DNA from: Colius striatus
Lineage: Eukaryota > Chordata > Aves > Coliiformes > Coliidae
Direction: 5' to 3'
Assembly: GCF_028858725.1 (NCBI RefSeq)
Contig: NC_084761.1
Span: 37,436,501-37,500,500 of the forward strand
Length of the DNA: 64,000 nt
Position 1 is the stretch's first letter. Each line of letters opens with the position of its first letter. The notes beneath the pieces were generated by a model, which was not told where the DNA came from, did no database searches, and saw nothing but the letters and a program-made list of their open reading frames with translations. Positions 1-12,500 of the stretch are shown piece by piece. The translations under genes and the position numbers were made by a program.

Positions 1-367
1 AAACGCTTTATGGTAATGTAATTAATGGTTTGTTTAAAAAAAAAAAAGCGCTAGTGAAGTGTTGCTCATTTTACCTATTCCACTAAAAATATTTAAATTA
101 AGGTAATATTTGCTGTAAGCCATGTTGTTTATTTTGAAAGTGTTTATTTTGTTTTGTTAAGTGGTTATTTTTGATCTTTAGATGGATGGGAAAGGTTGAC
201 ATGGCTTTTCAAATACTTTGGAAGGCTTAGTCAGTGAAAGCTTTTAGCGATTTATTGATGAAAAACCTCTCAAATGCTAGCCATAAAGTATTTTGTATGA
301 AACAGGCATTTTGATATTGATTAATGTGCCCCTGGGGGTTGCTGATAATTCTTTTCTAATTTTGCAG
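1..367 (+). other. HELQ intron (partial)
   Basis: AT-rich intron sequence leading to the acceptor at 366-367. No exon, repeat family or regulatory motif recognised. Confidence 0.6.
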
Positions 368-546
368 AATGGCAGCATGATTGCTTAATGTTAGAATCTC
401 TACAGCAGAGAAAGAATTTAATATATTCATTACCAACCAGTGGTGGAAAAACACTTGTAGCTGAAATAATAATTCTCCAAGAATTACTCTGCAGGCAGAA
501 AGATGTTCTGATGATCCTGCCATATGTTGCTATTGTTCAAGAAAAG
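368..546 (+). CDS. HELQ: HELQ exon, helicase motif I
   Basis: The exon starts with two bases completing a Glu codon (EWQHDCL follows). It carries PTSGGKT at 433-453, whose lysine contacts ATP phosphates, and the [11 protein letters not shown] segment. The acceptor is TTTTGCAG and the donor GTAAAA. Confidence 0.93.
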
Positions 547-3500
547 GTAAAACATTGATTTTTACCAAGCTCCATAATTTTCACTAAGATAGGATGGGAA
601 GTGAGTGATTTGTTTAATCAGTGCTGCCCTGAGGGTCTGTAATTGTGAAATAAACCAGATTTCATTTATGTGGTGAGAGTGCTGAGTTATAAGATGTGCT
701 GAACTTTTAAATGGTACCTTTTTGCAGTGTTATGCATAGTTTTGCAGACTTAGGGTTGTAATGCCCAACTTGCTAAAGAAATGATCTTGAAGCAAGAAGT
801 TAACATATTTTTTTATTATAAAGGACAAGTTCATTTTCAAGAGCAGATGTAGCTCAAGCTTGATAAGATTTATAACCACTCTAGCTTTGCGGCTGGAAAA
901 GGTAGTCATAGCTAATACATTTTCACTAGTTCAAACGGGATTGTGGTGCAAATTGGTTATATGCATGCTGAATTCTTTAGGCAGCTCTTAAGATCTAAAA
1001 TGAGCATGAATTAGTTCTTTTTTTTTTTTTTTTAAACAGGTTAGGGGTTTATCGAGTTTTGGGATAGAATTGGGTTTCCTGGTTGAAGAGTATGCAGGAA
1101 GTAAAGGAAGATTTCCACCAATTAAGAGGAGAATTAAGAAGTCTCTTTATATTGCTACTATAGAAAAAGGACATGCTCTAGTGAATTCCTTAATTGAAAC
1201 AGAAAGAATTGATGACCTCGGTCTGGTTGTAGTAGATGAGGTAAGCTGCAAGGTTTACTCAGATCTATAATAGGAACATTTTTATATTTATAATAAGTAG
1301 TTATTGGCAAAGAGCAATTTTTTATTAGTTTTGCTTTGAGTGTGTATCATGAAATTATTACTACTTAGCCAAGTTTTTATTGCTTTGGTACATAATTCTG
1401 AAATATTGGAAGTTATTTTTCTTTAACTGAAGCATTTGTTGCTATATGAGGACGGTAGATTCAGTTAGATGTCAATTAGACATCTGTAATGGATTAGAAA
1501 AAAATTAAGTCATTTTAATCATGTGAGATATATTTTAGGAATCCCAGAATTGAACTCCAAAATGTGACACTATGAGACTGTCTGGTGTTAATAATGTCTA
1601 ATGAAACACTTAAAAAAAAGATAAAAATACAAAGTAACATTTGACTGTGATAACTTCCCCTTATTCTGCTTTTTAGTCGTGTGGCTGAATTGTGGATTGT
1701 TGGACTGAACCGTATGTATAACGTCTAACAGGGATGTTTTAATTCGTGGAATGCTTCAGAGTTACTAACCTTACATAAACACAGTAGCTTCTATATGGAA
1801 GGCAGCTTAAGGATTAAATTCTACTGTTTTCTGGAAGTAGATGGCTGCTAGAAACATTTTTAAATTAGTTTCCCTCGGAATGGAAAAAGAACAGTTTGCA
1901 ATTTGTATTCACCAGCCTAAAGTTCTGTGTACACACTGACTGTTGATTGTCAGGAGTTAACTGTGTCAGTTATGGTCTAGTTAATTGGAAGGCAAATCTT
2001 TTTATCTCTATTTGTTCTTGGATCTCTTTTCCATGTTTCTTAAATATCACTTCAGTGAGATTAGACTGCTGGAAGGAACTTAGCCATTAAAACTTAACAG
2101 AGTCCAGTCTTAAAGTCCAGCAAAGACATTCCTGCAATATTTAAGACTACAGAATTGATTTATTTGTAGAAGTACTCTAAACTCAGTAATACTTTTCTTT
2201 TTCTGTTTCTACACACAGTTGCATATGCTTGGTGAGGGAAGTCGTGGAGCAACACTAGAAATTACTCTTGCGAAAATTCTTTACACTAGTAGTAAGTAGT
2301 AGCACAGAGGGTAATGGGTATAAGCTGGAACATAGGAGGTTCCAAAGAAATACGAGGAAGAATTTCTTCACTGTGAGAGTGACAGAGCACTGGATCAGGC
2401 TGACCAGATGGGTTGTGGAGTCTGCTTCTGTGGAGACATTCAAAACCCACCTAGACAAGTTCCTGTGTGACCTACCCTAGGTGGTCCTGCTCTGACAGGG
2501 GAATTGGACTAGATGATCTTTCAAGATCCCTTCCAGACCTTGAGATTCTGTGAATCTGTGAAAATACTGTGTCGATGGCATCTCTAGAGAGAAGTCATAC
2601 AGATTTGTGAAGTTCTAGCCACTCTTCGTAAACATGGCACACTGTGCAATAACAGTGTGTACTTATTTAAGTGTCAGTTGACCCTGTAATGATGGGATGG
2701 GTGTTTTTGAAGCTTTCTTGATATTACTACTCTGAGAAATATTGAGTATTGTCAATTGTTTTCCATTTCTTCATAGCCATTCCAATTAAATGCTTATATA
2801 GAGGATTTTTTTTAATGTTTACAGCTCAGATAATATTTCTTAGCTCTATCCCCCTTCAAACTGGTACTTTGGCACTTAACAAGGCTAACAATAAGGAAGC
2901 AGGCTTATAAATTAAATATGAAGCAGAAGTGTTAAAAATTGGGAATGTGGCAATAAATTCACCTCAAATTCTGTTTTACAGAAAACACACAAATCATTGG
3001 AATGAGTGCAACTTTAAATAACGTTGGAGACCTGCAGAAGTTCCTGCAAGCGGAGTATTATACTAATAATTTTAGACCGGTCTGTATACCTGATACTGTA
3101 ACCTAATAAAGAAGATAGTTGCCTGTAAAATTATAGCAAATCTTTTGAGGAGCTTTTTGTGTTTAACTTCAGCATAGTGTAATGCCTGCTGCTGTACTGA
3201 TACAATAAGTAGCATTTTGCATTTCTTACTGCTCAAGTGCAAGTGCCTTTGCATGGTTATGTTTAGGCATTCGTTTAACTTTAGCTAAACTAATTTCTAA
3301 ATTACAGCTACGGTGATAATTGTTACACTTGTTTTGATATTGGTGCTTGAATGCTGTCGTGGTAATAGTTTGTGACTAGTTCACAAGCTACAGTGTTTGT
3401 TGTAGTCTTCATTATAATGAGACACTTTTTTAAGGCAGAAAATTAAAACGATTAACTTTTAGAAAACTTCTTGGCGGGGTGGAATGTGTGCTTGTGTGCA

Positions 3501-6500
3501 TGCAGATATATACATGTAATGGAATGCTTGAAAAAACATTAGCTGCATGTCAGCAACAGCTTAATCCATGACTTGGTAATTTAATTTCTGTTTACGGCTT
3601 TGTCTTCCTAGGTAGAACTAAAGGAATATGTAAAGATACGAGACACCATTTATGCGGTTGACAGCAAAACAGAAAATGGCTTTTCTTTTTCACGTCTCCT
3701 TGATTTCAAGGTAAAACCTAAGTAATTTTGTAGTTTCTTGTAGTTTCTTTGTAGTATACTGATTTATTTACAGAGCTTTTACCAAAGGAAATTAAACATG
3801 ATAGTTCATTTGTAATGACTGTGAGAGACAAAATGGTAGGCTTTGGGGAGGAAAAAGGCCTTTAGTGTATTGAATACTTCACTTGATATTCACATCTTCA
3901 CTGCTCTTTAAGGTAGAAGTTTCATTAGTATTTTGATGTGTGAAGAGCAGTAAATTTGAGTGTTCCAGATACCAAATGCTGTGGTTTTGGTTAGATAATA
4001 TAAAGAGCTGATCACTCCTAGACGATACTGAAGGAAAACATCTTTTGTTTTGTGCTGTCATCTCTATTCTTTGTAGGGATTCATTTCAACCTTTAAAAAG
4101 CCCCATGTGGTATGGTAGACTGCCAATAGCACAGTAGAATATTGCTGTGGTGTTGATAAAAGAAACTGAACTATTAATGGAAAAAAGCAAAGCATTGTAG
4201 CCTTATATCCATGTATCCCTCAGTTCACACTGGATGTGTTAAAATCTTTCAAGTGAGAACTGGGAGAAAAGTTTATCCTACAACTTCTTAGAGTTGTGTC
4301 ATATTAAAGCAAACTGTTCTAAACAAAAGCTGAGAACAAGTATTTGAATACTTAGTTTATTTCTTAGAAATTAATCTTAAATGTTTGTCAATATGTGTTT
4401 ATGATAGTATTCTAGTAATCTGGAGAAAGCAGATCCTGACCACATCATTGCACTGGTTACTGAAGTTATTCCTAAATATTCCTGCCTTATTTTTTGTCCC
4501 ACTAAAAAAAACTGTGAAAATGTTGCTTCAATGGTGTGCAAGTACCTCACAAAGTAAGTTTCTGTCTTGATTTTTAACTTATATATGGAATAGCATGTCA
4601 GAACTTAGGGTTTATCTTCACTAGTTTGCAAATGATTTTCCCTAGTGATTGGAAGTAAATACTTTCAGTGTGCAATCATGTAAAGTTGCTAACTGCATAA
4701 ATGATAGCAAACTGTTTAAGGCTCATTAAACAAATATTTTACCAAAACTCAATATTTTTTTTTTAAACCAACCAGTTGAAAAGAAATGGTTATCGGAGGA
4801 CAATTAATAAGGAAAAAAGGAAAAGCATACTAAAATAATCTTGCTCCCTTTGACAATGATCTCTGCAAGCTTAGAAAGGAAGTATTTTCTCTATAGCATG
4901 ATATTTAGTTGAGTATGTTGTGATTTGATTGACTGATACTCTCTGTTCCATACAGACTTTGTTAATAAAGAAAAGAAAGGATTGTGTTTGGTTTTATTTA
5001 AATATGACTTGATCAACTCATAATGGTCTAGCAAAGTTAAATTTTGCGTAGAAAGAAATTACATTAAAATAAACAAAACACCTCTCTCATCAAAATTGAA
5101 ACAATTTTTAATGTACCTATGATCATCAATGTGGCACTGGCCCTATTTCATTTTTGTCGATGATCTTTATACCCACACCCAGTTGGCATTTGATCTCTTG
5201 GGTACCTGTGCTTACAAACAAGAGCAGTTCTATTGCAACTTAATCAACCTCCTGTGTATTGTTGTTTTAAAGTTACTGGAAATAGTTATTTCTCCAACTA
5301 AGATATTAGAATGGATAATGAACAGAAATAGACAGTAAGCCTCTCTCTCAAGTAGTTGGTGATTGATCAAAGTGTAAAGAAATGCTTTCCTTCCTCCTAA
5401 GAGAATTTAGAAGTCACAGGGAGAATGAGAAACAAGATATTCTTCAGAACCTGAAGAATATTGGAAATGGAAGTGTCTGTCCTGTTCTGAAGCAAACGAT
5501 TCCTTTTGGTATTGCCTATCACCATAGTGGCCTTACAAATGATGAAAGAAAATGTATAGAGGAGGCATATTCTACAGGTGTCTTGTGTCTTCTTGCTTGC
5601 ACAGCTACTTTAGCTGCTGGAGTCAACCTGCCAGCTAGAAGGTTAGTAACTGAAATATATTTCATTGTTGCATTGATTTTTTTTTCCTTTTTTTTTTTTT
5701 TTTTTTTTTTGTAAAGGAAAAAAAAAATGCTTTAAGTTGGAAGTACCAGTGCTATTTAAAGTATGTGTCTACTTTTACTAGCAAATTGGCAGTATGACTG
5801 CAAAGTTTTTTTTATGTAGGAAATGTGCATCAGTAGCAAGTCCTTCACAGTGCATTGCTGAAGAGCTCTTACCTAAATGGGTTAAGGAAACTAATAAATG
5901 GAGGAAATGCTTTGGTATTTTAGTAATGCTATGCAGGGGAATAAGAAATTAATCGTTGTTCAATAGATATTGTCCATAGAATAGTGTTCAAATTGTAGAA
6001 TAAATATTTTCTAAGGAGATACAGTTTGAATGTGTTTTAACGTTAAAAAGTGTTATCTTTTTCTTATACAAGTGGTTGTATGACCAAAGACCCATTTGCT
6101 AAGAATCCAGTTTTGTGTATATCGATGTTAGAATAACGCATCTGAGGGAAGAAAAAAAATCATACAGACAAATGTTGTCTTTCTAGTATAACTGATGTAT
6201 GGTCAGGATTGGTTTTGTTTTTTAGTAGAGTTTATTTTAAATCTCAGTGATTTTTCATTTTTAAACTCAGACCTCTGAACACCTTTAAGTACTAGTTGCA
6301 AAGGTCTGCAAAACAAAACGCATGGCTCGTCATTCATTAAACATTAAATTGCTAAATATTTTCCTGGTTGATTTTTACATATCTGTTCAAACAGGCGCAT
6401 TTAATTTTTTTGTTAATTACTAGGCAAGCAGCATATATAAAGAATGCATTTCTAAAATTTCATTGCTGCTTAAATTATAGTTTATGTTAAAATTACAAAC

Positions 6501-9500
6501 TAAAGATTTCTTTACAGGGTTATTCTCCGAGCTCCTTATGTTGCTAATGACTTCATGAAGAAGAATCAATATAAACAAATGATTGGCAGAGCTGGTCGAG
6601 CTGGTATTGACAGTGCTGGAGAAAGTATTCTCATAGCGCAAGAAAAAGACAAACACTTGGTAATTTTTACAAAGCTCTCGATAATTTGAAGTGTTGGATT
6701 AAGCCGGTGGGTTAATCAGTAAGAACTGAGCTGCTGATCTTATTTTTGTCTACATCTTACTGTTGCAAGTATTTGAATTATGAAATTATATCCATAAACT
6801 ACTTTGTGGTGTGTTTTCAGATGTGAATGGTAAATTTTACTTGTCTAAGCTTATTTTCTTTATAAGCCAGATCATGTCTGTAATTACTTTTAAAAGTGTG
6901 AAACTAGTACATAAATATCGTACCTGAACTAATACATTTCTTGCCTTTTAGGTTTGGGATTTAGTTAACAGTCCTTTGGAGAATTGTTACAGCAATCTTC
7001 TGCTGGAGTTGACCAAAGGAATGCAGAGTCTGTTGTTATCTTTGGTTGGACTGAAGGTATCAGTTAACTCTTCTGTGTGAGTAACTTAAGTGCTTAGAAA
7101 ATGCAAAGAAAATCTTATCTGTTGATTCTGAAGAAAATACAGACTTTTTGAACAGATTAGCTTACAAGTTCAGAACAGCTTCTAATCAGATAAGGAGGAT
7201 AAAAATTTGATTAGTCTTTTTATCTCAGTTATCAATTAATCAAGGAATGTGACAATTTCCATGTAAAAGTCAAAATTACATCTAACTTATGCTTCATAAC
7301 AATCTTAATATTTAAATTTCTGATCTTGATTCAAAATACAAATAGAGAGAGTGGAAACAAATCAACATGATGCAGTAGCTAAAACAGATGGAGAACAGTC
7401 CCACCAGATCCATCATAGGCTGACTGTCCTGTTTTTGTCATTTTAAGAGGATATCAAACTACTTCTCTAATCAGTAGATTTTGTTCATATTTTTTTATAT
7501 AAATTAAGCCTTTAATTATGCTCTTCACTTGCAATCCTCTTTGCAGATAGCAGTTACCCATGAGGAAGTCAACAATTTTATGTGCAGTACATTGTTGGGT
7601 GTTCAGCAACAGCTGCTGTCTAAAGAGAAGAGCCTCTCAGAGATAATTAAAGATGGGCTAGAAAATCTGATAGATAAAGGACTCCTTAAAGGAAGAATAT
7701 ATGAGAAAGACCACAACTCCAAACATACACTAACAATTACACCATTGGGTAAAGCTACATACAAAGGTAAGACTGTTTTGTTGTTATTACAGTCTTTATA
7801 TCAATAAACCCTTTCATCTCAGCCTTATTTGAATTTTATATGTTTTTTTCCATCTTCAGCATTAAACTGCAATAAAACAAAATTAGTTGTAGAGCTGGAC
7901 TGAAAATGGAAATGAACAAGTAGTCCATGACTGAAGTGTGATAATACTGGTCATAATGAGAGTGAAGTCAGAACCATACCCTAAAAAAAAATATTTCAAG
8001 ATTTGATGTAGTGATTGTAATTAAAATGGTTCATGTCCTTATTTTATAATTCATTGCTTTGAACAGATATTTTTAACAGGGGATTTTCTTGACCTCAAGA
8101 GAAGCTTAAGGAGAGGAAGCATAGGACATGTAGACCAATTGTAATAAACAAGAGAGTGTATCAGGAAGTTCTGGTTTGCTGTCATAGTGTAAAGATAACA
8201 GGGTATGAAACACAGTTGGAATAGGAAGAATCTCTGAAAAATTCTTCAATCTGCAAGATTGTTCCAGGGTTTCATTAAAGTCAAGGCAATTCACAAACAC
8301 TCAAAAACCACCTACAGAATGGATGTCCATGGGAATAGGTGACTGTTCAGTTTCATTTCACTGCTCAGGTTAGGACAATTATTTGGGTTACAGTTAATTC
8401 TTGGATTCATCTGACATAACAAACATTTGTTGGAAGATAAAGGAAATATTGAGTATATATTAAAATCTATTACTTTTAACTCTATGCCTGTTTAAAATTG
8501 CAACACGTGTGCTTATTATAGGGTCTATAGACTTGGCATACTGCAATCTTCTTTACAGAGAATTGAAGAAAGGTTTGGAAGGGCTGATTCTTGAGAGCAA
8601 TCTTCATCTTCTCTATCTGGCAACTCCATATGATATGACTTCTAACTGTAGACCAGATTGGATGATATACTTGAGACAGGTGAGAATTTGCTAGCAAACA
8701 TGCATTGGGACATATTGTAATCCTGTTTATTACACTTTAAGTTTATATACATAGGAAACATACATAGTGGAGTAATGATTTGATGGGAAATTAAAATATA
8801 CTATTTTACTTTCAGTCCAGATACAATTAGATGCAATATGTATCTAATATTTGACCTTGTGGCATGAAGTACATCTCTTGAGTTGCCAGTACTCCAAATC
8901 CTGACTTTAACCTTGGTGCAATAGCCTTGTCATCACCAGGATCTGATTAATCTTACAGACCTTTCTAGAAACTAGTTATAAGTAACCATATCATTGTAGT
9001 CTTACAAGAAAGCCACTGTTAAATTAATCAAGAGCCATATTTACCTTCTGATGCTTGTATATTTAATATGTAGTTTAGGGAGCAAAATCCACTAGTGAAT
9101 GTTAGTTTTAGTCTTTGCTGGATATCTGAGTCTTAATGCTAAATTCCAGGCAGTATTGCAACTACTACACCATGACCAATACCTTCCCACAGACTACTTT
9201 GTATATGTCAGCCTTAGCAGCACATCCCTCGTCCTAGTCTTGCATACTCTTAAGGTAACACCCATTCAACTTCTCCCTTTTCTGTAACATGTTGTACACT
9301 TAAGTATTTGTTAATTTTCTTAAAATGTGGCATTCAGAGATGGACAATTACAGATAATTCAGAAAAGTAGGCAAAACAGATGCAGACCTGACACAGTACT
9401 AATTAGAGGTTTGAAAACATTGTTTAACTTTGAGTAATAAGACTTATGTTCTAAATATCTGAAAATTCTTTATAAAATCTTATTTTAGTTCAACCAGCTA

Positions 9501-12500
9501 AGTGCAGCAGAGCAAAAAGTAGCAGATACTGTGGGAGTACCTGAAAGCTTTATTACAAAAAAGGCTTCTGGTCAAGCCATCAGAAAGGTAAGCTTGGAGT
9601 TTCTTTGTACCTAAGATGACAGTTCAGTCATTTCATTTCATAGAATCATAGAATGGTAGGGTTGGAAGGGACCTTTAGAGATCATCTAGTCCAACCCCCC
9701 TGCAGAAGCAGGGTCACCTAGATCAGGTCGCATAGGAACATGTCCAGGCAGGTCTTGAAGACCTCCAAGGAAGGAGACTCCACAACCCCTCTGGGCAGCC
9801 TGTGCCAGGGCTCCATCACCCTCACAGTAAAAAGTTTTTTCTTATATTTAAGTGGAACATTTTGTGTTCCAGCTTTATCCCATTACCCCTTGTCCTTTTG
9901 CTAGCTACAATAGAAAAATGGGATACCGCCCAACCTCCTGACACCCACCCTTTAGATATTTGTAAATGTTAATAAGATCTCCCCTCAGTCTCCTCTTCTC
10001 TAGACTAAACAGCCCCAGTTCCCGCAGCCTTTCCTTGTATTTGATTCTTTACAAATTCTAGATTGCATTTCTGCTAGTGTTCTACATTACTGTGCTATTT
10101 ATTAAGCTTCTTTTAACTTCATTGATTGGTTTCTTAATGTTGTTTGATACCTTTCGATATAATATAGACATTTTAGGTGTGAAGGAGTAGAGATGAGAAT
10201 AATTTCCTTGTAGCACTAACAGAGTATCTTGAATGTGATATTGGCTCTGAATTCTCACTTGTTTTATCCTTAGAATGTGGACAGTGCTGTGGTAAACAGG
10301 CTTTACCTGTCGTTTGTCCTTTATACTCTACTGAAAGAGACCAATATATGGAGAGTTTCAGAGAAATTTAACATGTCCCGTGGATATGTACAAAACCTCC
10401 TTAATTCTGCTGCCTCATTTGCCTCCTGTGTTCTACATTTCTGTGAGGTATTGTGTTAAATGGGTTTCCAATAAGTTCTCTGGGATTGACTTTGCAAAAC
10501 CTGAAGTTTTGTTCTCTTATGTTAGAACTGAATACAGCTGGTGTATTTCACATTTTCTGGGCAAAATTATTTTTCCTGTTTGGATAAGCATGCTCATGCA
10601 ATAATATTTCTTAAAAAGATTCTTTCTGCACTGAGAATGTGACGATATACAAACTGTACCAAGGCATTGATCAGTGTCAGTGCTGTTGGGATATAATTGT
10701 CAATTTTACCTTTCTCTTGGAAACAAGGCCATCTGTTAGTGGAATGTCATCTGAGAAAAACAGCTGGCTTGGCTTGTTTTCTTGGTGGGTTGGTTTTTTT
10801 TATTTCCTCTCTTGAAATAATGCATTGCTTATCCTTCAAAACTACCCCCAACTTTGGAATGTTCAGCTGAAGAGTGCTGAATGCAACTCTACAACTAGCT
10901 GAAAAGATAACTAGAAATAATAATGTTTCCCCTGTTTAAAAGCCAAATATATCCTTGTTGCTAAAGCAAAGCTCATCAGTCATACACTCTCCCTCAAATA
11001 CAGAACTTAAAATCTGATTTAGTGATCTTTTGTCTCTGCAGGAATTAGAAGAATTCTGGGTTTATAAGGCCTTGCTGACAGAACTTACCAAACAACTGAC
11101 ATACTGTGTTAAGACAGAACTCATCCCTCTGATGGAGGTAGCAGGGGTTCTAGAGGTTAGTAAACCTGACTTTGTGATTTTTTTTTCAATGTAAACTTGT
11201 ATGCTAAATGTTACTGTGCCTTTCAAGTAGATCTGGAAGACCAAGCAAACTTTTTTTATTGACAATTTGGCATAGGGCAGATATCCCACAACAGTCTTGG
11301 AGGCTGAGCAGAAGTGAGGAAACGTGATCTGGAGCCGGTGCTGTTTTTATTTTGGCTGCTACCACAGCAACAGTAAAATCTGTATTTGGACAATAATTTA
11401 GATCTATACTCAGTTGGAAAATAGAGTCTGGTTTTCTTTTGTGGGAAGGATTCTTCAGGTCATGAAAGTAAAGGGGAATAAAAATTTTCATATTCATTTA
11501 AGTTCCAATATCCTCACAGAAATATGTGAAGTCCTATTGGAACTTAAGCTCTTGTTATCACTTGCAGTGCTGCATGTATTTTAAATTAGAAATTTTAATC
11601 AGTCTCTGAATCAAAGACTCTTCTTAAAGCAGAAAATCTTTTTGGGCTTCAGTGCAAGATTTTTAGTAATCACTGGACCTTTATGAAAAATGATCTAACT
11701 TGCCCATCCAGCCTTTGTAAAACCAGTTTGTCAGCAAACCATTGAATTTAGCAGCAGTAAGTTCTTCTGAGAAACTAAACTTAAATAGGACTTAGAGCAT
11801 AATGGATTTTTTGCATCTACCAAATTTTCTGAATTGTATACAAAAGGTAAGTAGGTTTTTACTTTGTGGTTCACTCTGCATGGAAGCATTTCTTTGGAAG
11901 AGCAAAAACACCCTGGACAGCACAATACCAATGAAGTTGTATTTTAAAGATGACTCTTCAAAATTATTACTACAATCAAGGTAGATCTGCACTGGAGTTA
12001 AAACTATAGTGACAGCTCACATTTGTAGCAGGTAGACTTATCTTGAACCAATGTGATTTGCTTAGATTTCTGTGGAGGAATTTACAAAATCAGCCTAAGG
12101 TTGCTGTAGTGAAGGAGAAAATTATTTTCTGCCTGTTTGCATGCAGTTTTCAAAGAGCAATCCAAAACCTTTTCATGAGATTTAAGTCATTAGTGGGGAA
12201 AGATTCTGTATCATTGGTTGTACTGTGCATACAATAGCCAAGTAGAGCATAGAAAATAATTGCTAGCAATTAGTGGCTACTTTTGGTGACATTAATGACA
12301 CCTATCTCACATTAATTAACAAGCATAGTCCTCTTTTACTGTGGAGGAAGATAATATATTGTAAACTATTACCTGTTGGATGCAAACAAACCTACCTCAA
12401 ATGTCTTTCTATTCCTTCTTGTCTTTAAAAGAGATGAGGGGATAAAAAACGAGGTGGTTGGCCAAATATTTGTAGGCGTAACTCTTGTTAATCAAATGGG

